This document shows, piece by piece, positions 1 through 8,615 of a stretch of DNA of 31,566 bases. The DNA is from a virus. How positions within the stretch are numbered: position 1 is the first letter of the stretch; each line of letters begins with the position of its first letter. The stretch spans positions 1 to 31,566 of the IMG/VR virus record IMGVR_UViG_3300028025_000019, one strand, 5' to 3'. Position numbers and translations under genes: made by a program. Under the pieces are notes generated by a model. That model was not told the DNA's origin and did no database searches. It saw only the letters and a program-made list of their open reading frames with translations.

Positions 1-127
1 GCTGCAGGCTGCGCGCTTAGTTTTGTTACTTCGCTTGAAAGTGTTTCGTTTGCTTTCTTCATTTCAGAAAGTTCGCTTTCCAACTTAGCAACTAACGAAA
101 GAAGTCCTTCAACCTCTTTGCTTAGTG
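1..127. repeat. terminal direct repeat, left copy
   Basis: Identical to 31440-31566. Both copies lie inside the same minus-strand gene, whose frame continues across the join, so the repeat marks circular closure of the contig rather than a duplicated gene. The length equals a common maximum assembler k-mer. Confidence 0.95.
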
Positions 128-473
128 TTTCCTCAGCAACAACCTCAGAAGCTTGTTCTTCTTCGATTACTACTTCAACCTCAGGAGCTTCTTCTTCTTC
201 CATTGGTTTCAATTCGGTTACAAGACCACCCTCAACAACAACAACAATTCCTTCTGCTGTCTTGTATTCTCCGTCCGCGATTACAACCTCGTTGCCGTCT
301 GCGTCTTTAGCGAATACACGAACACCAGCTGCCCAAGTGTCGCTGTCTGAATAGATACTTGTTCCGTCCTCTAGGATCGCTTCAACCATTTGTTTAACCT
401 CAACAACCTCTTCGGCTGATAGGCTAACATTGTGTTTCGCGAACAGAGCGTTTACTTTTTCTCGTAAATTCAT
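1..473 (-). CDS. scaffold-like head protein, N-terminal part (gene crosses the circle junction)
   Basis: The gene starts at the ATG at 471-473, runs to base 1 and continues on the circular map from 31439 to 31340, giving 190 residues. The N-terminal part (MNLREKVNALF...) is followed by a small beta-rich segment (about 40-80), a very acidic stretch of Glu and Val (about 88-120) and a predicted coiled coil (about 120-145). It lies between the prohead protease and the major capsid gene, where a scaffold or capsid-assembly protein is expected, and the acidic coiled-coil make-up fits that. The role is inferred from composition and position. An in-frame ATG at 528-530 would add 19 residues, but the bases between resemble an untranslated A/T-rich leader (caaacaaacaattaacagaatt), so I prefer 473. 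Confidence 0.75.
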   Translation of the reverse strand, partial: MNLREKVNALFAKHNVSLSAEEVVEVKQMVEAILEDGTSIYSDSDTWAAGVRVFAKDADGNEVVIADGEYKTAEGIVVVVEGGLVTELKPMEEEEAPEVEVVIEEEQASEVVAEETLSKEVEGLLSLVAKLESELSEMKKANETLSSEVTKLSAQPA

Positions 474-570
474 AATTCTGTTAATTGTTTGTTTGACCTG
501 ATAATATAAAAAGGCGTACATTTGTTTCATAATTGATTTTTTTAGTTCAATTTTTGATTTTTGGTTTAGA

Positions 571-600
571 CGGTGGGCGTGATTTCCCACCGTTTTTTTT
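571..600 (+). terminator. strong hairpin followed by T8, oriented for the plus strand
   Basis: CGGTGGG (571-577) pairs with CCCACCG (586-592) around an 8-base loop, followed by T8 at 593-600. The T run serves plus-strand transcripts although every nearby gene is on the minus strand. It therefore either blocks antisense transcription or acts on the minus transcript only as an A-preceded stability hairpin. It overlaps the stop codon of the 58-residue gene. Confidence 0.65.
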
Positions 601-775
601 AACCCAAAGTGTCCAAAATCGCGTTCAATACTTTCAATTCATCTTCGCTTAGTCCGTAGGTCTTAAAACCCATTTCAGTTTTCTTGTCTGTTATTTTCGT
701 AAGCGCATTGAGAAACAATGTCGCATCGTCGTTGAATAACTCCAACTTTAAAAAACCCCCTGCTTCGATGTTCAT
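599..775 (-). CDS. 58-residue hypothetical protein between protease and scaffold genes
   Basis: The ATG at 773-775 directly abuts the protease stop codon (776-778), and the frame ends with TAA at 599-601. The protein begins MNIEAGGFLKLELF and reads as a mixed alpha/beta protein with no cysteines, signal or membrane segment. Its tail (LSEDELKVLNAILDTLG) looks helical. Position inside the head-assembly cluster suggests a minor head protein, but I do not recognise a family. The product is shorter than many gene-calling cut-offs. Confidence 0.65.
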   Translation of the reverse strand: MNIEAGGFLKLELFNDDATLFLNALTKITDKKTEMGFKTYGLSEDELKVLNAILDTLG

Positions 776-1681
776 TTACTTGTTCGGATTATACGCCCAG
801 TTCAAAAGAGAAATTGTTCTTTTGCTTCCGCAAACGTTCCCATTGCTATCTTCTAAGATGTCGCCTGCCTGATTTTCGCGCATACGATTGATGAAGGCAA
901 TTGTCTTTCCCGCGTCTTCGTAGTGTTTCTCCGTCCAATCAGCTTTGTTCGTTTGAAGCAATTCAAGATTTCTTTCTATTGGCCCACGATCTAACGAAGC
1001 CAACGTTGAACATTCCGTTTCGGACCACGCTTTCAATTCTGAATAGGTCATGTTTACCACGTTCATATAATCGTCGTAGCGCGCTTCAATTTCTTCTTGC
1101 GTGGCTAACGTTAACAACTGCTCTAATTCTTCAATTAATGTTGGTTGTTGTTCGCTTAAATACATTTCTTTTTCTGCGATGAAGTTTCCTTCGATTGAGA
1201 AACCTAACACTTCTTTGTTTTGTATCTGCTTTTTCACTTCTTCATTCTCCACTTTCATACAACCGAACCAAGTACCTTCTGGAAGGTCAAACCCGAAGTT
1301 CTTTGACTTGTCATTTTCTCCTTCAATTATCCACGTTTCAACCAACGAAACACCGTCAACCACTTTTGCGTGTTCAACTGTTGCGTTGTTTTGGTTTGCT
1401 TGTTTCAAATAATTGTAAGCAATTGCTCTGATTGTGTCCTTCGAATACTTCACATAGTATTCTTCGTTTGTTTCGTCGTTGCGTCTGTAAATGAGTTGGT
1501 CAGGGATCAATAACGCTCCGTACAAAAGACCTCTAAAATCTTCTTTGAATTTTACGTTGTGTTGTTCTGATAGCGCGACGAAGTCGACACCGATTGCAGG
1601 TTGTTCTACTACGCTGATAGCGTACACTCCGAGCAATCCTGCGTCGTCAATTCCGTATTCGATTACTTTAATTTTTTTCAT
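776..1681 (-). CDS. XkdF-like prohead protease with extra C-terminal domain
   Basis: 301 residues. Residues 1-180 resemble the XkdF-type putative phage serine protease: an N-terminal strand (IKVIEYGIDDAGLLGVYAIS), a VEQPAI segment, FRGLLYGALLIPDQLIYRRN, then TVEHAKVVDGVSLVETWII and a GTWFGCMKV strand ending in GFSIEGNF. The His of the TVEH segment and a Ser near GFSIEGNF are plausible catalytic residues, inferred only from the family. Such proteases cleave scaffold and capsid N termini during prohead maturation, which fits the scaffold and capsid genes just downstream. Residues from about 205 to 301 form a separate helical segment ending KRTISLLNWAYNPNK, a tail I associate with Bacteroidota phage proteins but cannot assign. 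The stop abuts the next ATG. Confidence 0.75.
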   Translation of the reverse strand: MKKIKVIEYGIDDAGLLGVYAISVVEQPAIGVDFVALSEQHNVKFKEDFRGLLYGALLIPDQLIYRRNDETNEEYYVKYSKDTIRAIAYNYLKQANQNNATVEHAKVVDGVSLVETWIIEGENDKSKNFGFDLPEGTWFGCMKVENEEVKKQIQNKEVLGFSIEGNFIAEKEMYLSEQQPTLIEELEQLLTLATQEEIEARYDDYMNVVNMTYSELKAWSETECSTLASLDRGPIERNLELLQTNKADWTEKHYEDAGKTIAFINRMRENQAGDILEDSNGNVCGSKRTISLLNWAYNPNK

Positions 1682-1684
1682 GTT

Positions 1685-3613
1685 TTATCCTCCTAATCTT
1701 GATTGATTTTGTATTAATTGTTGAGCCTCTAAATTGCTTGATACTTGACCGCTCACGACGTACGCTTGCAGCGGTGGTTGTTGTTGGTTGGGTTGGTTGC
1801 CCAAGAACGCAAAGTTCGCAGGTGAAGGTGCGGTTGTTCCGCCGCCACCACCACCACCCGTACTCATATTTGTTCCAGAAGGTGCGCTTGCGTTTCCATA
1901 TTCCGTCTTTGATATTTTCAATACGTTAGCTAGTCCCATTGCTCCAACGATTGACGCTTGAATAATACGAGCGGTTGTTGAAGGCATTGTCTTATCGTTT
2001 AACGCTCTGTTTATACCGCCATAAGTATCGACAACAGCAGACGCAAGGTTCAAAGATTTTTGAATTTGAAATTGACGTTTGGACTCTTTCTGTCCTTTTT
2101 TAGTGAACGCTTCGTTCAACGCTCCAAGTGCTTGCAATCCACTTGAAACAAGTCCAATTCTTGCGTTGAAAGCGGCTTGTTCTGCTGCAAGTTTTTCATC
2201 TGCTGTTTTCTTTGCCGCTTCAATTTCTGCATCTGAATACTTTTTGTTTATACCAGCAATTTTGATTTTTAAATCCTCTTGAATTGCTGTTTCTAATTCA
2301 GCGTTTCCGACTGCTAATTCTTGAAGTTTTTCAGCAGCCAAAACAGCATCATTTATTTCTTCTTCTTTCGCTGTTGATTGAAGTCTTTGAAGCTCTTGAA
2401 ATTGTTGTTCCCTTCTTGCAAGTTCTTTCTGTCTTTCTTCGTATCTCTTTTCGTTGTTTTTCTTTTCTTCTTCAAGTCTTTCTTCGTCCCACTTTGCGAA
2501 AATTGCACTTATTTCTTCTTGCGATTTTTCAAATTCATCTTGTTCTTTTTTTCTTTCTTCTGCTCTTTTATCTCTTGCATCCTTATCGGCTTTATCTTGT
2601 TGATTTCTAAAACCGTCAAGAGAATTTTGCATTGCTACAATGTTATCTTCTTGCTCTTGAAAAGACTTTTGTAAATCGGCTTGTTGTTGTTCTGGATCAA
2701 TCAATAAGTCAGCCGCTAAATCTGTAAGTCCTTCCGCTAAATTAGTTGTCTGACCTACCCAAGAAGCTATCTTGTCAACTGTTGAAAGTAACAAATACAA
2801 TGGTGCGTTAATCCAACGAATAACACCTTCAAGAATTTCCCTATTTCTTTGAGCCGTTTCAATTTGCGCTTTCTCTTGACCTCTTTGCGTTTCTAAACGA
2901 ACTTTCGCTTCTTTAATCGCTGCTTCTATTGCAGTAATTTTCATATCTCGAATTTCCTTTTCCGTCTTTCCTTGACGTTTTAAGGTTTCTTCCATTGCAG
3001 AGATATTGTCGTAGTTCTTTTTCGCTTGTTCCGCGCGCTTTGTTTGAAGTTCTAATAATTCACGCTCCTGTTCATTTATTCCTGTCAGTCCTTTTTCAAT
3101 TGCAGGGAATTGCTTAATGATAGTATCGAAGTTTGCAACGATTAAAGCAATGGCCGCAGCCAACATCAAATAAGGATTTGCAAGTACCGCTTTCGCTAGT
3201 TTTCCAAGTCCTTGAATTAACCCACCGATTTCTTCTTTTAAAGTCTTAAAATCGATTTTGTTAACAGCCGCACCCATACCCGCCAACGCTTGACCCGCTC
3301 CTTTCAAGTCCAGGTCCATTAAGCGACTACCGAACAAACCAACGTTATTCGAAAGACCTTCGAAAGCGTTACCTGCGTTGGCACTAATTTCAGCGGATAA
3401 GTCGGAAATGTTGTCCTTTAATTCAGCAGCACGCGCGGACGCTTTCTTAAATTCTTCGCTCGATTGATCCATTGACAACAACTGTTGTTGGAGCGCGCGA
3501 AGTTCCGCTTTCGCAGAGGTAAATCCTTTCGCTGTATTTTCTGCTGCATCTGCGGTTTGGTTCAAGACCGTTACCGCGTTACTCGATATATTAAATTCCT
3601 TCGTTGTAGCCAT
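1685..3613 (-). CDS. tail tape measure protein
   Basis: 642 residues. Helical N terminus with coiled-coil heptads (30-80), a hydrophobic segment at about 142-165 (LANPYLMLAAAIALIVANF), a long charged coiled coil rich in Glu, Lys and Arg (about 310-480), a second hydrophobic helical part containing SLNLASAVVDTYGGINRAL, a glycine run, and a C-terminal tail with AYVVSGQVSSNLEAQ. This layout is typical of the short tape measure proteins of Bacteroidota siphoviruses, which set tail length and sit inside the tail tube. If the usual 1.5 angstrom per residue holds, the tail would be about 95 nm; this is inference. Its ATG overlaps the stop of the upstream gene by one base (TAATG), implying coupled translation. 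Confidence 0.88.
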   Translation of the reverse strand: MATTKEFNISSNAVTVLNQTADAAENTAKGFTSAKAELRALQQQLLSMDQSSEEFKKASARAAELKDNISDLSAEISANAGNAFEGLSNNVGLFGSRLMDLDLKGAGQALAGMGAAVNKIDFKTLKEEIGGLIQGLGKLAKAVLANPYLMLAAAIALIVANFDTIIKQFPAIEKGLTGINEQERELLELQTKRAEQAKKNYDNISAMEETLKRQGKTEKEIRDMKITAIEAAIKEAKVRLETQRGQEKAQIETAQRNREILEGVIRWINAPLYLLLSTVDKIASWVGQTTNLAEGLTDLAADLLIDPEQQQADLQKSFQEQEDNIVAMQNSLDGFRNQQDKADKDARDKRAEERKKEQDEFEKSQEEISAIFAKWDEERLEEEKKNNEKRYEERQKELARREQQFQELQRLQSTAKEEEINDAVLAAEKLQELAVGNAELETAIQEDLKIKIAGINKKYSDAEIEAAKKTADEKLAAEQAAFNARIGLVSSGLQALGALNEAFTKKGQKESKRQFQIQKSLNLASAVVDTYGGINRALNDKTMPSTTARIIQASIVGAMGLANVLKISKTEYGNASAPSGTNMSTGGGGGGGTTAPSPANFAFLGNQPNQQQPPLQAYVVSGQVSSNLEAQQLIQNQSRLGG

Positions 3614-3831
3614 TAGAATAGTAGTTTATATAAGATAAATATCCAAAACGCCACGTTTACAGAAATTCGAGTAACTTTCAAAGCGTAGTGTTTCCACAAC
3701 TTCAATTGACGCTTACCATTTGCCACCTTTCCGAACTCTGTTTCAGTCTTGATGTTTAGTTTTAAAAACTCTAAACAAGCGAGCATTGCGTCGGCTTTAT
3801 TTTGAAGATGTACTTTTGAAGTCTGTTCCAT
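3613..3831 (-). CDS. 72-residue protein with C-terminal membrane segment
   Basis: Short basic protein whose last 22 residues (TRISVNVAFWIFILYKLLF and preceding) form one hydrophobic segment; the N-terminal two thirds are soluble and helical (KADAMLACLEFLKLNIK). The start lies 35 bases inside the end of the preceding tail gene and the stop overlaps the tape measure start by one base, so it sits in a tightly packed tail operon. No other gene covers 3614-3796. It could be a tail-tip or membrane-insertion accessory, but I do not recognise it. Confidence 0.6.
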   Translation of the reverse strand: MEQTSKVHLQNKADAMLACLEFLKLNIKTETEFGKVANGKRQLKLWKHYALKVTRISVNVAFWIFILYKLLF

Positions 3832-6433
3832 TTGAAATAATTGTTATTGTGTCACCTGCTGCGCTTAACGTTACGCTTCCGCTACCTTCAACCGTTTCTC
3901 CCGTGTATGCTTGCACTGTTAAAGGGTTAGCACCAGAAACAACGCGTTGAATAATCAATTCACGTCCTGCTGTTGTCGTTGCAGAAGGCAAATAGATTGT
4001 TATTCCATTCGATGTCGTATCTGCGAAAATCATTCGGTCAAAGTTCGTCACAACGTAGTCTGTCGTTATTGTTCTAACTGGCTGCGAAACACCAGCTCCA
4101 AAACTAACAGGCGCACCGAAGCGCGTTGGTGCTAGTGTTGGTGCTTGCGCTGTTATGAAAGAACGTGTCCCATTGTTTGGTGTTGAATAGCAATTGTTCT
4201 TTGCGTTGTTCCAATTGTAGCCAAAACGCAAACAACAGTCTTGTGTAATTGTCGCAGGATCTCCGTTCGGTGTTTCCCAATTTAACGTTTGGTCCAAGTT
4301 AGCCGACACAGGTATAAGGTCGCAGTCGTTATCGATATCCAACACACGAATGAGTTTCACCTTAGTGACGTTTTGTTCACCAACAACGTAGCCTTCAATG
4401 TCCAACACACGCCACCAACTATCAATAATCCATATTTTGTCACTGAATTGAAACGTGAAGATGTCGTTTAAAGTAAGTGCAAACATTCCTTCTAAGATGC
4501 GCGCTTGTCCGTCGTAAAGTTCACGATAGTAGTTTCTCCACCAACGATTGTATAAGTTGTTGTAAGGGTTCGCAATGATTGTGTGCGGTGGTATTTCAGG
4601 AGCGAAGTTAAGGTCGCTATCTGATACGCTAGCGTTCATTGTTGAATAGTTATTCAAACATTTTACCGCTGTTTGCACCACACTATCTGAAACCTCATCG
4701 TACATATTCACGAAGAAGTCAGCGAAATAATACAGGATGCGTGGTTTAGGTTGAACGAATTGCCCTTCTGCGTTCAAGAATTTAGGAACAACAACATCGG
4801 TATTTTCGACAGGTGCGGAAGGCGTTGAGGCGAAAGCCAACTCAACCTTTTCTTCACCTGTTGCGAACTCGTTGATTACTTCGAAATCGTTTTCTGTTAC
4901 TTCATAACGTCCGTAGATGCGACCATTTTGAGTGTACAACGAATTAAAATAGTCTCCGTCTTCGCTGTATGTGAACGTGAACTTCGCCTTTTGTAGGTCG
5001 GTTGTTGGATAATAAGTGATGTCTTTCGATAAGTCTAATTTGTGCGACCAATCGAGCGTGTTACCGCTTGCGATGTATTCAACCATTGGTTCAATGCGGA
5101 GCGTGTTTGGTAGCGTCTTATCTGCAACGAAAACAAGGTTGAACATCTTTTGAATTGACGTTATGAAATCAATTTGCTTCATGTCTGGAGCGTTGAACTC
5201 CATTTGAACTGTCGCTTCGGTTAATGCTGTTGACATTGAAACAAGTTTTATTCCTGTTCCGCTAAAGTCATCAATACCACTACTTCCGTTTCCTATCAAA
5301 TCAATATCAAAATCCCAAACAAAACCGCCTTCACTATCAAGATAAATTTTTAATTCGTCACCTTGATTAAGTGATATTGTAACATTTTCATTTATTGCAA
5401 TTTCTCCGTTTTCAAATTGATTAATAATAACCGATGTTGAGTATTGATCATTTACAAAAAGATATACAATTAAAATAATTGCACCACTACCACCATTTAT
5501 TGTATATGTTCCGTTCGTCCAAATATTAAAAGTATATTGGCTGCTGAAAGGAGCTGTAAAAATACCACCGCTCCAATTGTTCCCTGCATCTTCCGCTTCA
5601 ACGTAATCTAAATACAAAGGATAAAATGAAGTAGTGGACGCTGAAAAGTTTGTTGTGATATTTGAAGTTGCAACAAGTAAACTAGCGTTGTCATTTAATC
5701 CTGCATTAGTATCTAAATACTGACCGTTCACAAAAGGAACGTAAACGTTTTCTAGTATATCTCCAAGATAATCACTTGAATACTGCAATCCTGCATCGTT
5801 CATTATTTCATCGAACAAGTATTGAGCCTTCACCGCAGGTGTTAAGTGTCCAACGTACAAAGGTTTGTAAAGCGGAGAAATAGGTGCTGTATTTGAATAG
5901 ACAGGTTGACCTTCAACGTTCGTTGCAGTTAGATTGAACTTGTCGCATAGCGTTAAAATCGTGTGCGCGTTAGGTGGTGTTTCAACATATTCATGAAGTA
6001 AATCGTAGTCCAAATCACCCGCAACAATGCTCTCAATATCTTTGAGTTTCTTTTCATTTAGTAATCTTGCAAGGTTTGGTACTTCACCGAAAAACACAAT
6101 CTCAAATTCGAACAACTTACCACTTTGCCAATACAACTTTTTTACCTGAATGTGTCCACTTGCAATTGGTATAGTGTTCACCGTTAGCACCGCATCAACC
6201 TTCTTGCGAAAGTCAAACCATCCGTCAAAATTTACGTTGAAGATAGCACCGAAAAAGTCGGTATTCGTCTTTGACGCTGGAACTCTAAACTCCTGCGAAT
6301 AATTGCCAACAGAAGCGAAGTCTGTGATGTCCGTGAACTTATAGTTCAAGTGCATCTTTTCATTCTCGTAAAGGTCGAGAATTGCGCTGTTTCCGTTGCT
6401 ATCGGTTAGCGTTAGTATTACTTCGTTCATCAT
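3797..6433 (-). CDS. large tail tip / hub-like structural protein with inserted beta domain
   Basis: 878 residues, beta-rich. Residues 1-250 look like the tail-attached core (RVPASKTNTDFF, KVDAVLTVNTIPIASGHIQVKKLYW). Residues about 265-390 form a Gly/Asn/Ser-rich insert (FTAPFSSQYTFNIWTNGTYT) resembling a C1q/TNF-like jelly roll. Core sequence then resumes (MKQIDFITSIQKMFNLVFVAD). Residues from about 790 carry a Thr/Ser-rich beta repeat (GRELIIQRVVSGANPLTVQA) of the type found at tips of phage fibres. DNA of the insert (about 5260-5660) is visibly more AT-rich than its flanks, which suggests horizontal exchange. The start is MM with an ATGA overlap to the preceding gene. Function is inferred from position between the other tail genes and the tape measure gene. 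Confidence 0.7.
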   Translation of the reverse strand: MMNEVILTLTDSNGNSAILDLYENEKMHLNYKFTDITDFASVGNYSQEFRVPASKTNTDFFGAIFNVNFDGWFDFRKKVDAVLTVNTIPIASGHIQVKKLYWQSGKLFEFEIVFFGEVPNLARLLNEKKLKDIESIVAGDLDYDLLHEYVETPPNAHTILTLCDKFNLTATNVEGQPVYSNTAPISPLYKPLYVGHLTPAVKAQYLFDEIMNDAGLQYSSDYLGDILENVYVPFVNGQYLDTNAGLNDNASLLVATSNITTNFSASTTSFYPLYLDYVEAEDAGNNWSGGIFTAPFSSQYTFNIWTNGTYTINGGSGAIILIVYLFVNDQYSTSVIINQFENGEIAINENVTISLNQGDELKIYLDSEGGFVWDFDIDLIGNGSSGIDDFSGTGIKLVSMSTALTEATVQMEFNAPDMKQIDFITSIQKMFNLVFVADKTLPNTLRIEPMVEYIASGNTLDWSHKLDLSKDITYYPTTDLQKAKFTFTYSEDGDYFNSLYTQNGRIYGRYEVTENDFEVINEFATGEEKVELAFASTPSAPVENTDVVVPKFLNAEGQFVQPKPRILYYFADFFVNMYDEVSDSVVQTAVKCLNNYSTMNASVSDSDLNFAPEIPPHTIIANPYNNLYNRWWRNYYRELYDGQARILEGMFALTLNDIFTFQFSDKIWIIDSWWRVLDIEGYVVGEQNVTKVKLIRVLDIDNDCDLIPVSANLDQTLNWETPNGDPATITQDCCLRFGYNWNNAKNNCYSTPNNGTRSFITAQAPTLAPTRFGAPVSFGAGVSQPVRTITTDYVVTNFDRMIFADTTSNGITIYLPSATTTAGRELIIQRVVSGANPLTVQAYTGETVEGSGSVTLSAAGDTITIISNGTDFKSTSSK

Positions 6434-7668
6434 AAGCCAACAGGTTGAGAGTATTTCAAGTTCAAAGTAACGTTGTAAAGTTTAGAATATCTTTCGTCCT
6501 TGATAACAAAGTTTTGAGTATCGACCAAGACAGGTGTTTGTGTTCCGTCGTCGTTGATTATAAAGACGTCGTTTGAACGACAAAGCGTTTGAAGTAGGTT
6601 GAATTCACCAACCGATACCCAGTCGCTGTTTATTTGTAGTCCTTTCGTCGTTGTAACGTAACGGTCGGTTACACCTCTGTCGTAGGTGTTGAAAGTAAAC
6701 GATGAAGCGTTGTAAGAACCAACTACTTTTTGATATTGCTTACGATCGTAGTTGAACGACAGCTCCGACTTCTTCGTGAAGTTGAAGTAATCAGTACCCC
6801 CGCAAGTGTTCGTCCAACCGAGACGCACATTGTCAAAGCGACAATCATCAGCGACAAGATAGAAACAATAAACACGTGAAGAAGGGGTGTAAATAGGGAA
6901 GGCTGTTTCTTTTCCAAGTTGTATTGTATAGTATTTTGCACCTGTTAAATCTAACCCACCCCACAAGTTGATGTTCGCGTAGTAGCTACCGATGACATTC
7001 ACAATAGACGAATTACTTTCCATTGTCAAAAACTGCGTGTCAATTACTGTATCCGTGTCGTCGTAAGACGTGAAAACAGCAATGTCGAAGTCGTTGTCTA
7101 CAAGTAACGCAGAAGACGAAGGAGCGTACATCACACCGTAATCGGACAAGCGCGTTGGAATATAAACCCAGTCACTTGATAAACCGCGTGAAGGTGCTTC
7201 GCTCCACTTGTGCGTGTCGGTCGTTCTTTCGCTCATTAAATACTTTGTAATGCCGTCTAACGCATAGCGTGTGTTCGGGTTTGGTTTGTAACCGTCTGCA
7301 ACTTGATATTCAGCAAGGAACGCATATACGTCGTCGATGTCAGCCATTCCTAAACCGCTAACCGTGAACACTCCGTCAACTAGCCAACCCTCTTTTATCG
7401 TGCAAGAGATGAATGCGACGCTGCTGTTTTCCGTGTCCGCTGAGGTCGTTAAAAGTGAAGCGTCGTGTTGTAATTGTTCACGAAAGATAGGTGCTAAATC
7501 CAACACCCCTTTGTTCGCTGCGTTGGGTTGTACGTTCACTTGGAACGAACCGAAGTCAAACACGAAACGAAAGCCTGCGTTCGCCACGTTCGTTGAAGAT
7601 GCAACGATCATTAAGCGTTGTCCAATGGGTGTGTATTCGTATGGTTGGTCGTTTATTGTAATTGCCAT
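6430..7668 (-). CDS. tail structural protein
   Basis: 412 residues, beta-rich, without signal peptide or membrane segment. It begins MAITINDQPYEYTPIGQRLM, then FRFVFDF and VLDLAPIFREQL, features I associate with a conserved Bacteroidota phage tail protein placed beside the hub. Tyr, Asp and Asn are frequent and the C terminus (VTLNLKYSQPVGL) reads as a strand. The stop overlaps the next gene by four bases (ATGA). Its role, perhaps distal tail protein, is inferred from gene order; no catalytic motif is seen. Confidence 0.65.
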   Translation of the reverse strand: MAITINDQPYEYTPIGQRLMIVASSTNVANAGFRFVFDFGSFQVNVQPNAANKGVLDLAPIFREQLQHDASLLTTSADTENSSVAFISCTIKEGWLVDGVFTVSGLGMADIDDVYAFLAEYQVADGYKPNPNTRYALDGITKYLMSERTTDTHKWSEAPSRGLSSDWVYIPTRLSDYGVMYAPSSSALLVDNDFDIAVFTSYDDTDTVIDTQFLTMESNSSIVNVIGSYYANINLWGGLDLTGAKYYTIQLGKETAFPIYTPSSRVYCFYLVADDCRFDNVRLGWTNTCGGTDYFNFTKKSELSFNYDRKQYQKVVGSYNASSFTFNTYDRGVTDRYVTTTKGLQINSDWVSVGEFNLLQTLCRSNDVFIINDDGTQTPVLVDTQNFVIKDERYSKLYNVTLNLKYSQPVGL

Positions 7669-7671
7669 TTT

Positions 7672-8208
7672 TTATATGTCGTTAAGTTCATTATCTAAAT
7701 TTGCTCCGAAGTCTTTACCAAAAGCCTCAAAGATTTTCGCCTCGTATTCGTCCCATATATTCTCCATTGCGTAGTCAAACGCTTTCCAACCTTTAATTCC
7801 TTCACGTCCTATCTTGCGCGCAATTAAGAACGCCACTTGTTTTTTGAGTGCTTCTGTTGGCTTCTTGAATTTACCGCTTTCCTTGTCGCGCAACTTGATA
7901 GGCTTTATTCGCATCCAATCTAAAATCGCGCTCACGGGCGGTTGCTTTCCTGGTTTCCTTCCGTCTTCACGAGCTAAGAAATACTTCGACGCTTTGCCTT
8001 TCGCGTATATCGAAATGTTAACACTTTGACCTTTGATTTGCAGTCTGTATTTCAAAGACTTTTCGAGCGTACCACTTGCCACCGCGTTGGTGAAGTTCTT
8101 GCCGACCTTTCGCTTCATGCGATAGTCGGACTGCATCAATTCAACAAAGCGTTTTGCCATGTCGTTAACGACAGCGAAGAAGTTTGGTGCGCTCTGTTCG
8201 TTAGGCAT
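7672..8208 (-). CDS. HK97 gp10-like tail completion / neck protein
   Basis: 178 residues, basic. The centre carries an REDGRKPGKQPPVSAILDWM segment, the Pro-containing loop plus helix typical of gp10-like virion morphogenesis proteins, followed by a helix with FLIARKIGREGIKGWKAFDYA. Proteins of this group help join head and tail or finish the tail end. It lies in the tail cluster and overlaps the 41-codon gene upstream by eight bases. The C terminus is acidic and helical. Family assignment is by motif recognition only. Confidence 0.72.
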   Translation of the reverse strand: MPNEQSAPNFFAVVNDMAKRFVELMQSDYRMKRKVGKNFTNAVASGTLEKSLKYRLQIKGQSVNISIYAKGKASKYFLAREDGRKPGKQPPVSAILDWMRIKPIKLRDKESGKFKKPTEALKKQVAFLIARKIGREGIKGWKAFDYAMENIWDEYEAKIFEAFGKDFGANLDNELNDI

Positions 8209-8326
8209 CTTTCTCTTGTTCCTCTTTTATCTTGTTAAAGAATTGGATTAGTGGCAAGCCAAATTTGACAGGCATCTCTTGAATGAAAGCGTCAAGTTGC
8301 TTTAAGTGTTCCTCTGTTAGTTGCAT
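8201..8326 (-). CDS. 41-residue hypothetical protein
   Basis: ATG at 8324-8326, TAA at 8201-8203. The product (MQLTEEHLKQLDAFIQEM and 23 more residues) is a charged amphipathic helix pair with no cysteine or membrane segment. It starts one base after the stop of the 89-residue gene and overlaps the gp10-like gene by eight bases; this exact packing is the main evidence that it is translated. It is short enough to be missed by default gene callers. Function unknown. Confidence 0.6.
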   Translation of the reverse strand: MQLTEEHLKQLDAFIQEMPVKFGLPLIQFFNKIKEEQEKDA

Positions 8327-8327
8327 A

Positions 8328-8597
8328 TTAGAAAGATAAAATTGTAACACCTATTGCGTTTGCCACGCATTGCTCCACCCACGAATTATCCTCACCCCAC
8401 GCTGCGAATTCTTGCTCGGTCAATGTGTAGTTACCATTGCTTAAAACCTTCGAAGGCACTTCCTCAGTTGCTTCTGATTTTAACTCGTAGTAAGTAGTGC
8501 AAGTTGTTGCGCTTGTTTCGAAGTTCAAGATTAGCACTGTCATCTCTGTTGCTGTCCCTTGATTTAAAGGGAAGACTATTGGTTGTATTTTAGCCAT
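8328..8597 (-). CDS. 89-residue conserved structural-cluster protein
   Basis: Small acidic protein, mostly beta at the N terminus (VLILNFETSATTCTTYYEL) with the conserved-looking LTEQEFAAWGEDNSWVEQCVA segment near the C terminus. I associate this pattern with a small protein next to the fibre gene in Bacteroidota phages; no biochemical role is known to me. It has two Cys residues (one in each half) but no metal-binding pattern. It follows the fibre fusion gene after 18 bases. Confidence 0.65.
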   Translation of the reverse strand: MAKIQPIVFPLNQGTATEMTVLILNFETSATTCTTYYELKSEATEEVPSKVLSNGNYTLTEQEFAAWGEDNSWVEQCVANAIGVTILSF

Positions 8598-8615
8598 TGT
8601 TTATATTGTTTGTTA

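Noticed and set aside
1-127. Physical direct terminal repeat of a phage
   Set aside because: Its length equals a common assembler overlap and it lies inside a gene; circular closure explains it more simply.
2284-2674. Plus-strand hydrophobic frames resembling membrane proteins
   Set aside because: They are the antisense of the Lys/Glu-rich coiled coil of the tape measure gene, which always reads as Phe/Leu.
7337-7774. 145-codon plus-strand open frame opposite tail genes
   Set aside because: Lies antisense to two well-supported genes, with low-complexity Ser/Thr-rich content; an antisense shadow.
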